22,318 nt of DNA, from contig LGRX02015824.1 in assembly GCA_001247695.2 (NCBI GenBank), positions 1-22,318 of the forward strand. Direction: 5' to 3'. The translations under genes were made by a program, and so were the position numbers. Shown here in pieces: positions 6,965 through 14,605 of the stretch. This stretch comes from Cymbomonas tetramitiformis (Eukaryota; Chlorophyta; Pyramimonadophyceae; Pyramimonadales; Pyramimonadaceae). Under the pieces are notes generated by a model. The model was given only the letters and a program-made list of their open reading frames with translations, was not told the DNA's origin and made no database searches. Within the stretch, counting starts at the first letter, position 1, and every line of letters starts with the position of its first letter.

Positions 6965-9343
6965 CTAGCCACTGTGAAGCTGGTCGGCAGAGCCGAGTTC
7001 AGCAGACGGATTCCAAGGCAGGAAAATATCCGAAGTAAGTTGAGATGAAACATCATAAGTGTTGACACCACCAGATCCAAGTGGGTCAGGCGGATCCCAA
7101 AGTGGAGTGGCAAGACTCTCAAATTGCAGAGCCGCTGAGGTCGATTGAGAAAAGAACGGTTCCACATCCCGCGGCGGCATTGACGAACCAGTAGTAATCA
7201 CGGACGGGCAAAAGGAATCCAGTAATGCACCACCGGGATGAACCGCACCGTAGCCGTAGGCGGCTCCGGGCTCAACCAGGCCCCTGACACCACCGCCGAC
7301 CACGAGTGTCGGCATCGCCGTAGCACTGAACAGAAATGTAGCCACCATGAAAAGAGTGAGCGCAAATTCTCCGATGCCAAATGGCCTGGAGCCTCTGGGG
7401 ACTCCGAACCGCCGAAATGCCGCAGCCGCCGGCGGTGCACCCCCTTCATCCCCTGTCAGGCAGACATCAGGAGGGTAGTTGGAGACCTCTCCATCGTCAT
7501 CGGAGTCACACACTTCAACAGGCTCAGGGTCAACGTCAAGCCAGTCAGGGTGGATAGTGTTGAATGTTTTGAATGAATTGTCAGCAGAAGTCATCGGGCC
7601 GAGAGCCAGAGAGGCAGACGGCGGCACGAAGGCGGCACTGCTGACCCCGCGCAAGTCGATCGGCTTACCATGCACGGGTGCAGAGGCCTTCGGCAGCAGT
7701 TGCTTGCTGGCGGTCGGCTCAGCGACACCACCAGCAAGCGGACCGCTGACTTCAGCAAATGCAACACGGCCAATGGAAAGGTGCTCATCAGGTGCAGACT
7801 CAGCAGAGGCAGCAGCATCCTTGAACTGCTGCAGGGCCGTAGGCTCTGGAGCAAAGGAATGCGCAGACAGTTCACAGATTTCAGGTTGCCCCACGAGAGC
7901 ACACAAGTGCTCCATGGACCCCTCATCCCCAGCGTCATAGTACCGCTGAAAACGAAGGGCAAGCACGTCGGAGTCATAAGACTCGACGGCTTGGCAGTAG
8001 GATGCCGAAATGGTCATTGGGTGAGTGTCCTTGTGAGGACACTCACTCAGCCAATGCTTTGACCCAACGGCGCGGCACTTCTCGTGCCTGCACGTTGGGA
8101 CAAAGGTGCCAGACCGCTTGTCAAAAGCCACCTCCGAAGAGGCGGAATGAGCAAGCGGTTGCACTCCAGGTCGGTGGAAGCCGCGCGGAGCGTGTTTCCC
8201 ATGAGGTGGCTTGGAGCCACCCTTCTTAAGGGAATCCACATCCCGCTGCAACTTGACCAACTGAGAACTGAGCCGCTCGATGGCCGAAGCCAGGCCAGTG
8301 TCAGTGGTGCAAGATGCTACGGACATGGGGCGCCCCGCAGTGCGCTTGCCCGAGAGCCGCCCGCAGCGGTACTGCTCGCGCACGCGCGCCTGCAGGGTGA
8401 GCAGACTCACAGCCGCACGCTGGTCAGCTCGAGCAAACGAGTCAACCAGCGTGGCGTAAGCCGGTCCAGACAGGGCAGAGAGGAATTGCCTTTTAACAGC
8501 GTCTTCGGGCAGCGTCTGCAGACGCTGCGCATCCCGAAGACAACTGTTAAAAAGACGAATGCCAGAGTCAGGGTCACTGTCATCCGAAATTCTCACGTCA
8601 AGCAGCTCAGTCAGAGACTCGAACGGAGTCGAATCATCAGCGAGCATACGCACCACCTCGAGGGTGGCACGCTTGCCGTCAGCAGGAACATCAGCCCCAG
8701 AAGCCTCCACCCAATTACGGGCAGGAGACCCTGGCGCAGTCAGCAGCAACAGCACAGAATACAACAGCTCATTTGCAGCAGTCATGACAGGGACATTGGC
8801 AGCAGACAGCTCAAACAGGGGTGCAAGTGCCTGCGACTGCAGCGCGAAAAGCTGCTGAATCTCGGAAACCAGCTGCGAAAAAATGTCCGATGCCGACGAT
8901 TCATTGCCATGGAATCTTGCCGCTTTGTCTCCCAGAACTTTAGTGGCCGCTGTCTTTGCGCACTGAACATCGAATGAATCTTTTCGTAACCGCTGAACGA
9001 GCGTTGCAGCCGCAGCCGACTCGTCAGCCGAAGCCAAATGCGGCGTTGTAGGGGTAGCCGAATTCAGTGCCCCAACATCATCGAAAATAGTTGCTAACTT
9101 ACGCGCTCTAGCGCGTGTACGTGGTCTTGGCGTTGTGTCCATTCTTAAAATGACGGTGAGATGGGATTGCGGGCTAGCGGTGCGACAGTAATGGACAATC
9201 TCGCAGCGGCCATCTCCTGCAGGAGCCTCAGCAAGTAACAACATAATCAAGCAGGTCATGAGCCGAGTGGCTAATCGTGGGAGCGACCCACAAAACGCGG
9301 AGTGTCCTGCCCGCTTGTCAAACGGAACGTAAAGTATAACCAT
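6965..9343 (-). CDS. Gag-type polyprotein of the inner element with zinc knuckle and C-terminal hydrophobic segment
   Basis: A 792-codon uninterrupted frame. A second start, Met68 at 9142 (MDTTPRPRTRARARK), fits a gag better; the first 67 residues hold a hydrophobic run (LMTCLIMLLL) and may be leader. Residues about 200-300 match the capsid homologues in this window, with motif SPARNWVEASGADVPADGKR, then a UBN2-like block (about 250-300). A heptad-like stretch follows at about 350-375, and a zinc knuckle C-x4-C-x6-H-x4-C at C418, C423, H430, C435. The C-terminal 350 residues are unusual: acidic and proline-rich sequence, a hydrophobic segment at about 660-685 (FALTLFMVATFLFSATAM), then ALLDSFCPSVITTG, which faintly recalls a copia protease LLDSGC core with G replaced by F. 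No RT or integrase. Gag capsid identity is well supported; the C-terminal role is unknown. Confidence 0.82.
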   Translation of the reverse strand: MVILYVPFDKRAGHSAFCGSLPRLATRLMTCLIMLLLAEAPAGDGRCEIVHYCRTASPQSHLTVILRMDTTPRPRTRARARKLATIFDDVGALNSATPTTPHLASADESAAAATLVQRLRKDSFDVQCAKTAATKVLGDKAARFHGNESSASDIFSQLVSEIQQLFALQSQALAPLFELSAANVPVMTAANELLYSVLLLLTAPGSPARNWVEASGADVPADGKRATLEVVRMLADDSTPFESLTELLDVRISDDSDPDSGIRLFNSCLRDAQRLQTLPEDAVKRQFLSALSGPAYATLVDSFARADQRAAVSLLTLQARVREQYRCGRLSGKRTAGRPMSVASCTTDTGLASAIERLSSQLVKLQRDVDSLKKGGSKPPHGKHAPRGFHRPGVQPLAHSASSEVAFDKRSGTFVPTCRHEKCRAVGSKHWLSECPHKDTHPMTISASYCQAVESYDSDVLALRFQRYYDAGDEGSMEHLCALVGQPEICELSAHSFAPEPTALQQFKDAAASAESAPDEHLSIGRVAFAEVSGPLAGGVAEPTASKQLLPKASAPVHGKPIDLRGVSSAAFVPPSASLALGPMTSADNSFKTFNTIHPDWLDVDPEPVEVCDSDDDGEVSNYPPDVCLTGDEGGAPPAAAAFRRFGVPRGSRPFGIGEFALTLFMVATFLFSATAMPTLVVGGGVRGLVEPGAAYGYGAVHPGGALLDSFCPSVITTGSSMPPRDVEPFFSQSTSAALQFESLATPLWDPPDPLGSGGVNTYDVSSQLTSDIFLPWNPSAELGSADQLHSG

Positions 9344-9536
9344 ACTCAGCGACGATACTCTGCCGAATAAATGCCGAAAAAACTGATCTCCACTTCAAAA
9401 GTAGGCCATACTGCGGAGAGAAAACCACTGTCTAAGGGGGCGCCCACCCCATCTCTGTGTCAAAACTTAGCCAATCATGGCAACAGCTCGGCGCTGTGCC
9501 ATCAGAATTACTAGGGAAGTGGTGACGCGCATAACC
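9344..9536 (-). promoter_or_regulatory. Inner-element leader and primer-binding site
   Basis: Directly after the 5' LTR the minus strand reads GGTTATGCGCGTCACC (9536-9521). Its complement ends GCATAACC, again the CAU anticodon loop of a tRNA-Met, and the first seven bases equal those of the left element at 1288-1282. This points to half-tRNA priming as in copia. The leader also contains the CCATGATTGGCTAAG motif (9464-9478), conserved at 1232-1246. Confidence 0.5.
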
Positions 9537-9772
9537 TGCGAGAACAGGTGTTCCGCTCGGGTAAAACAAACTGGCTAAGCTCCCATAATCAGTCCGGCCG
9601 AGTGCTTTTATCATGCATCTCGGAAACCCGGATAATACGAAGTGATGACTGACAGTACAGTACTACTGTACTGTCATCCTAGCTACTAGCGGAGTCACGG
9701 TTCCGATCAGAGACGGGTCAGGCTAGGGGCTATCAGAGCCCATAATAATAACCCTGAACCTAAAGTCCAGCA
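9537..9772 (-). repeat. 5' LTR of the inner element (236 bp)
   Basis: No differences from 6547-6782 on comparison by eye; followed on the plus strand by the CTTTT duplication and then by the outer-element gag start. Confidence 0.9.
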
Positions 9773-9777
9773 CTTTT
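9773..9777. repeat. Target-site duplication of the inner element, right copy
   Basis: CTTTT, matching 6542-6546. Confidence 0.88.
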
Positions 9778-9785
9778 TGCCCGAC

Positions 9786-10913
9786 ATGGCTTCCGCTCGA
9801 CGTGAGACGGTTGGTTCCGCGCTTCGTGCTGCGCGTGCACGCACTGGTGCGTCACCATCCCCGTCACCGACGGCTTCGCACTCTACAACATCTTCGAGTG
9901 CTCGACCCCGCCGCATCGTGGGGACTTCGTCCTTACGTGCGAAACCGACATCAACGATTGAGGCTCCAACAGCTTTTGATTTCTTCAATGACCCCGACGT
10001 TTTGGTGACTACGCCTGTGGAGGAGGGCCGCGAGGAGGAGTTTCGAGATCAACTTTCTTACGCTTTTACGTATGGGAGTGACCTCGTGAACTTCCTCAAG
10101 TCCACTGGTTTCAAACTTCCCGTTGGCTACACCCTTGACAACGACACCGCCGACACTGACTTCGCTGCCTTCACCGCTGGACTGGCTCACGTCATGTTCC
10201 CGATCTCGTACGCGGAGTCGGCCAAGCTGCTTGACCTGGAGCACGACTACGACTTCTACCACTCTACTGTGAACGAGATCCTGTTCTGCCTCCTGCCTCA
10301 CCCCCTTCGTGGTAACGCGTTATCCGTCTACCACGAGTGTGCGCGTACCCATCCCGCTGACGGCCGCTACGCACTCCAGCGGCTTCGCTACGAGGTCGAG
10401 GGCGTGCCCGACGCCGATGGTATGCGGTACTGGACCCAGATGAGGGCCATCATCCTCTCTGAGACCGTAGACCCAGCTCCACAGCTGGCTACGATTCGAC
10501 GCCTTTGTGAACGTCACCGCAAGATCAAGCCGGCGTACTCCGACTCCGACCGCGTTGCTGACCTCTGGCACATCCTGTCCGAGTCCGCCAAGAAGAGTCC
10601 GTACGTCGCCCCACTATACCTGGTGGTGCTCCGCGAGTTACGGTCAGGTCATCTCTTTACTTTTGACCGCCTCGCGCTCCGCATCCGTCTCGCATTCCGG
10701 GACGAAAGCCCCCTAGCCACACTTTCGTCCCCGCCGAGCCCCGACACTCGGTCCGAGGGTTCTGGGTACCGCCCAAAGGCCGCCACCCAGAAGCCCCAGA
10801 CCCCTGACCCGCCCGGCCGTCCTACGGCCATGGCACTCCGCGCGAAGAAGCAGTCCGACACGCCGCTTGATGGGAAGTGGGTGGCCGACACCCCCCGCCT
10901 CCTTGTACCTTAA
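9786..10913 (+). CDS. Gag capsid protein of the outer element
   Basis: ATG 9786 (context CCGACATGGC) opens 375 codons to TAA at 10913. The N-terminus is basic and low complexity (Ser/Arg/Thr). From about residue 70 the protein is acidic and globular. The block ARTHPADGRYALQRLRYEVE aligns with the DGKRA motif of the other two gags here, and ADLWHILSESAKKSPYVAPL sits where the second capsid helices should be. No protease or RT. The stop falls just before a cysteine-rich stretch that continues in another frame, so the protein may be truncated relative to its ancestor or made longer by a +1 frame change at the C6 run near 10890. GC-rich codon use suits the neighbouring LTR element and contrasts with the AT-rich DNA to the right. 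Confidence 0.75.
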   Translation: MASARRETVGSALRAARARTGASPSPSPTASHSTTSSSARPRRIVGTSSLRAKPTSTIEAPTAFDFFNDPDVLVTTPVEEGREEEFRDQLSYAFTYGSDLVNFLKSTGFKLPVGYTLDNDTADTDFAAFTAGLAHVMFPISYAESAKLLDLEHDYDFYHSTVNEILFCLLPHPLRGNALSVYHECARTHPADGRYALQRLRYEVEGVPDADGMRYWTQMRAIILSETVDPAPQLATIRRLCERHRKIKPAYSDSDRVADLWHILSESAKKSPYVAPLYLVVLRELRSGHLFTFDRLALRIRLAFRDESPLATLSSPPSPDTRSEGSGYRPKAATQKPQTPDPPGRPTAMALRAKKQSDTPLDGKWVADTPRLLVP

Positions 10914-11259
10914 GTGGCCTGGTTCTGGTTATCCGTGTGCTGTCTGTTTCCGCGTGTGGGGTGTCACAGATGCTCATCCCGACACTCGTGGTGCTTGCCC
11001 CTTCGTGTGCATCGAGGCCTTCGCCAACAACAAACACCTAGTCACGTCCAAGCCGGCTCCGCCTCGCCCGCCGCTCGACCCGCCGTCTGCTGACACCACC
11101 CCTGCCCCACCTGCTGTGCCCGCTGTTGACGCAGCATTCCAGTCCGTGCGGCTCTTGCCGCCTGCACCTGGTGGTGGTGACGCGATTGACACCGACGATG
11201 GCGATGCTCTGGTGGTGCCTGCGGCTGAGGACCTTGCCCCACCGACCGCTTCCGGATGA
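10867..11259 (+). CDS. Gag C-terminal extension in a shifted frame, with Cys/His knuckle-like motif
   Basis: In the frame reached by skipping one base in the ACCCCCCG run (10888-10895), coding continues through 10914 to a stop at 11259. The start given is an in-frame ATG, but the meaningful part begins near 10895. It has CAVCFRVWGVTDAHPDTRGAC, a C-x2-C-x10-H-x6-C arrangement resembling a gag zinc knuckle. A long Pro/Ala-rich and then acidic tail follows. A further shift near 11255 would reach another acidic stretch (DEPVGAALAFQDEDTDWPAL). Either gag is expressed by frameshifting, or the copy or the assembly has indels at homopolymers. Confidence 0.45.
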   Translation: MMGSGWPTPPASLYLKWPGSGYPCAVCFRVWGVTDAHPDTRGACPFVCIEAFANNKHLVTSKPAPPRPPLDPPSADTTPAPPAVPAVDAAFQSVRLLPPAPGGGDAIDTDDGDALVVPAAEDLAPPTASG

Positions 11260-11514
11260 GCCTGTTGGTGCCGCCCTGGCCTTCCAGGACGAGGACACCG
11301 ATTGGCCAGCACTCCGATCTTCACCTGTTTGGGTGCCGCATGTTCCAGGAGCTGGAGTCGTGATTGGCACTCAGCTCCAAACCCTAGATTGAGACCCCTA
11401 AATTGACACATCACGAGTTAGCAGGTAGCTGTGGAACATTACATTTCTCCTAGCCGCCTGCCCGGGAGTACCGGCTGGCCCTGCAGTGCACCTCCCACCT
11501 TCGGGGTGAGGTGG
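11260..11514 (+). other. 3' untranslated region and polypurine tract of the outer element
   Basis: Non-coding apart from possible decayed gag tail. It ends in CGGGGTGAGGTGG directly before the right LTR, a purine-rich tract placed for plus-strand DNA priming. Confidence 0.55.
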
Positions 11515-11768
11515 TGTCATGGGAACACTGACTCTCACCCCCCATAAGGAAGGAGGTCAGTGGTGCCCTGTGTCACCCCTCGCCTGCTCGGATGTCACTT
11601 GCAGTGCCTGCTGTTTATCTCCGCTCGTGTGTCACGGTCCGTCCGCCAGCTTAAAACTGTGTATCTCCCATTTTAATGCGACTTAGCCGAACCGAGAAAC
11701 CCTGCCTCACTGCTTTGACATTTTACAGTGCAAGCTTTAATATCACTATATTATCAGCTTTCACATCA
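11515..11768 (+). repeat. 3' LTR of the outer element (254 bp)
   Basis: Pairs with 6024-6277; same length and ends. The sequence after it (ATGTGGG) does not repeat the five bases before the left LTR (GGATG). Confidence 0.88.
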
Positions 11769-11987
11769 ATGTGGGACTACCGCGCCTTGCCACATGAAGG
11801 CTCGGCAAACCCCTGATTCTAGTGCAAAAGGTTGTTGATGTAGACTATGGTAGGTGGGGGCATTGGAGGGGGTGTGGCCCGAGCATGGTTGCGCTGACGG
11901 AGCAGGGCGTAGCGAGCGAACCGCTTCGATTCGTGCGGCGCGCGAGGTGTCCCAACACACTAGAAGAGTTGTTAGGGATATGACCGA
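11769..11987. other. Flank of outer LTR element, no gene seen
   Basis: GC-rich, non-coding as far as I can see. Confidence 0.4.
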
Positions 11988-12075
11988 TGACATATGTGTC
12001 ATACATGACATACGTGTCATACATGTCATACCATGTCATGTCATGTCATGGCATGTCATGTCATGGCATGTCATA
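11988..12075. repeat. ATGTC-type short tandem repeat, palindrome-rich
   Basis: A run of CATGT/ATGAC pentamers such as CATGTCATGTCATGTCATGG and ACATATGTGTCATACATGAC. The unit and its reverse complement are interleaved, so the tract can fold on itself. A decaying version extends to about 12170 as scattered TGTCAT words. Confidence 0.65.
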
Positions 12076-12930
12076 TGTTATAATGACACACAGTCGTCGA
12101 GTATTGTCAGTACGGTCGACTATGACATGTACAGTCATAATATCTGTCATCCACTCACCATGAGTGACATCTGTCATCGAGAGGCCGAGTACGGCATCTC
12201 GATGATGAAGCAAGACAAGTTCTTGAAGAACAAACTGTTCTGAGAGGACGCGTCTTCGCTTCAAGCATGAATTGAACGACATGCGGGTATCAACAGGCTA
12301 ATTCGATCAGCCGATACTGTTAGTTCACCCAATGCTCTCGGGTTCACAACCCGATGGTGGTAACGCCTATGAGGTGTGAGGACATTGAGGTATATGAGGA
12401 GCATTGAGCTCAAGCAGATGATTCTGGACACCAGAGACTGCACTCGTACCCACCAAATACTTGTTGCGAGTTGCTACAGTTCAATAGCAGCCGCATAGTC
12501 TGAAAGGTTGAATATCAACCTTGACCGTGGTTATTCTCCGTCCACGCGACAAACGAGGACACATAAGTGTGTGCAACAGTAGATATATTGTATATTGTAT
12601 ATTGTGTGTGTGACAGGTTCGCGCATACATATCGGCGACAGCGATCGCACATATACGATCATCTACAAGCGAATAATAGCATTCGCTACAATATCGACAG
12701 CAAACGGAGTGCGCGAGGAATCATCATCGCGAACGCATTCGCAGCTGATAGCATTCGCGGTAAAATCGTCAGAAAATAATCAGCGACAAGGTGTGCGCAC
12801 TGCGTACGGAACGCACATACATGCTGTTATCATTTCGCAAGGTTGGTACGATATGCGACATGCGGACGCGCGAATGAAAAATCATCATCAGTATGTATGA
12901 TTCGTACGCGCGATGGCATTCGTACCATGC
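12076..12930. other. Repeat-rich intergenic region, no confident gene
   Basis: Contains short inverted words (TTCTTGAAGAAC at 12220-12231) and many dispersed ATTCGC/GCGA words at 12600-12830. The open frames here are short and repetitive and look like by-products of these repeats. Confidence 0.4.
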
Positions 12931-13006
12931 GACACATACCGGCGACAACGATGTTCGCTATCCGCAGCGACATACACCGGCGACGGCGATGTTCGCTATC
13001 CGCACT
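12931..13006. repeat. Imperfect tandem repeat, about 34-bp unit, two copies
   Basis: CGGCGACAACGATGTTCGCT then CGGCGACGGCGATGTTCGCT, each followed by ATCCGCA and preceded by ACATAC-type sequence. Two copies separated by two substitutions in the core. Confidence 0.6.
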
Positions 13007-13813
13007 AATCGTTCAGTGCAGCGTACGCACATGATAATTTCATTATCTGCAGATGATTTACAAAAATCGCTCATCGACGTGCACACACGATGATTTAGCT
13101 CGTCAGGAGATGCGCACCTGCTATGATTTCATCATGCGCAGGGGACGCGCGATGAGGGCGCATGATCCGTAATACATCAACATGCAGCGCGCCATTCAAT
13201 ATGTGTGACGCGCGCATATAGCATGCAAAAATGATGTTCGTTCGAATACTGGCAAATGTACATACAATGTTTGCAGTCGGACGCACAATATAACAACAGA
13301 TGAACATTGATGTTGCGCAGTCATATGTATGTTGTACCATGCAGCATACACCATACATGCAGCATACAACATGCCGTATACACCATGCAACACAATTCCA
13401 CCATGTTATACTGCGACATATGCACCATTCACACTGTTATGATTATCAGTTTGGTCATAAATGTTTGACATATATGCACACATATATACATCCAACTTGA
13501 TCACGATAACAGTTGGCATACATAGGCATATATTAACAGTGTATCATGGAAGTATTGCAAGATTAAAAAGTAAGGACTTATCTTGAAATCACCATATAGT
13601 TATGTCGATCGACTTGGTGACTGTCTGTCCGCGCCTAACCGACCATAGGTTTGTACCCTATGGAACCGGGGGTTGATCAAGCAATACAACTATGTTACAT
13701 TGTAGATATGCACATCTTACATACATACCAAATGTTGCATCAATATATCACATAACATACCTGCTGTGCAAGTGTAGGCTATAAATGAACCCACTTGGTA
13801 TAAGGTGCCGATC
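13007..13813. other. AT-rich intergenic region with short repeats
   Basis: CATGCAGCATACA-type words recur at 13335-13390 on both strands. A hairpin CCATAGG/CCTATGG lies at about 13643-13663. No gene seen. Confidence 0.4.
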
Positions 13814-14062
13814 ATGATCATTAAGACAGTAATTAGCTCAGTATTTCCTGACGTAGGATTTGGGATGGAATACTGTTCTCGTACTGTTGATCAAAGAAAG
13901 GAATACTCACCGGAGCCATTTGTTAAATATATCAATCAACTCGTCATTCATTATGATGATATGCAGGATTACAACTTACTAACCAAATTGATATATATCA
14001 TATTAGCTACATGCTGTCCAGTGGTATACAGATCATCTTATATGATAAATCAATTTGCTTAA
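13814..14062 (+). CDS. Doubtful open frame, 82 aa, unknown
   Basis: ATG at 13814 runs to a stop formed by the TTAA at the MITE border. The predicted protein (containing SPEPFVKYINQLVIHYDDMQ) has normal composition, but I recognise no family. It could be a fragment of a larger gene or element cut by the MITE and polymerase insertions, or chance. Confidence 0.2.
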   Translation: MIIKTVISSVFPDVGFGMEYCSRTVDQRKEYSPEPFVKYINQLVIHYDDMQDYNLLTKLIYIILATCCPVVYRSSYMINQFA

Positions 14063-14605
14063 CCCCTAATCTGCGAAAGGAATTTTGGGTTTTTGAAAAG
14101 TTAGGTTTATCTACGATAACTTTTGCATAACGGTCCTAACTCAACTTTTGAAAATAGTGTCGGTATGGTCTTCGCAAGGCGAATCGATACGCAGGTTTGA
14201 AATGCACGACAATTGATACCGGCGACGTGATTATCAACCGAAAAATGTTGATGTATGTGCACATTGTTAACAACCTAAGCCCTAATATTGACCCTAGACT
14301 TCCGGATGTAATTTTACCAAGTATTCAACATGTGGTTAGGGCTATTTAGAGTATTAGGGGGGATGTAACACTACTGCACATGTGCCCTAGATGTAACCCA
14401 GTATGGCCAAGTTAAAATGGAGCGCGTCTCGAAGAATATCAAGAGCATCAAGGCAGCTTGGTTGCTCATAAGTGCACGATTGCATGCGGCTTGCTGAGAG
14501 CTTTTCAGAACTGTCTTCAAAAGTGAATTTGAGTTACATGTCGCAGAGAAACTCAGATTTGAGTGTTTGATGAGATAGCTCATCACGTCGCAGATTAGGG
14601 GTTAA
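14059..14605. mobile_element. piggyBac-type MITE with TTAA target duplication
   Basis: TTAACCCCTAATCTGCGA at 14059-14076 is repeated exactly as its reverse complement at 14588-14605. TTAA duplication plus ends starting CCC are the hallmark of piggyBac elements. The 539-bp body between the duplications has no transposase frame, so it is non-autonomous. Its right TTAA lies exactly on the edge of the polymerase segment and supplies the last 22 codons of the truncated polymerase frame. Confidence 0.72.

Larger units (their letters stand above)
6547..9772 (-). mobile_element. Inner gag-only LTR retrotransposon, complete and recent
   Basis: Two 236-bp direct repeats (6547-6782 and 9537-9772) appear identical by eye, have TG...CA ends and are flanked by CTTTT duplications. 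Read on the minus strand: 5' LTR 9772-9537, primer-binding site, leader with AGCCAATCATGG-type motif, a 792-codon gag-type frame (9343-6965), a short 3' region, purine-rich GGGTGGTG, 3' LTR. Total length is 3226 bp and there is no pol domain, so it must have been mobilised by another element's enzymes. It sits inside the leader of the outer element, a few bases upstream of that gag start, in opposite orientation. Identical LTRs imply very recent insertion or later LTR conversion. Confidence 0.9.
6024..11768 (+). mobile_element. Outer gag-only LTR retrotransposon, split by the inner element
   Basis: Two 254-bp LTRs (6024-6277 and 11515-11768), both TGTCATGG...CACATCA, bound the element. A purine-rich tract GGGGTGAGGTGG directly precedes the right LTR, giving plus orientation. 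Removing the inner element and one copy of its CTTTT duplication leaves about 2.5 kb: LTR, leader with repeated CCGACAT words, gag, a short 3' region, LTR. No reverse transcriptase, RNase H or integrase motif is present and there is little room for one. It fits the known TR-GAG class of non-autonomous LTR elements, which rely on another element's enzymes. The flanks share only ATG, so a standard 5-bp target duplication is not evident. Confidence 0.82.

Noticed and set aside
8084..8977. 297-codon plus-strand open frame
   Set aside because: It lies antisense to the inner-element gag, whose minus-strand frame has homologues in this window and a zinc knuckle; GC-rich sequence commonly leaves long antisense frames.
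12018..12075. CRISPR-like repeat array
   Set aside because: Contiguous short pentamers without spacers in eukaryotic DNA; a microsatellite-type repeat.
14534..14602. C-terminal 22 residues of the 616-codon polymerase frame
   Set aside because: They are read from the MITE sequence, not polymerase; true homology ends at 14603.
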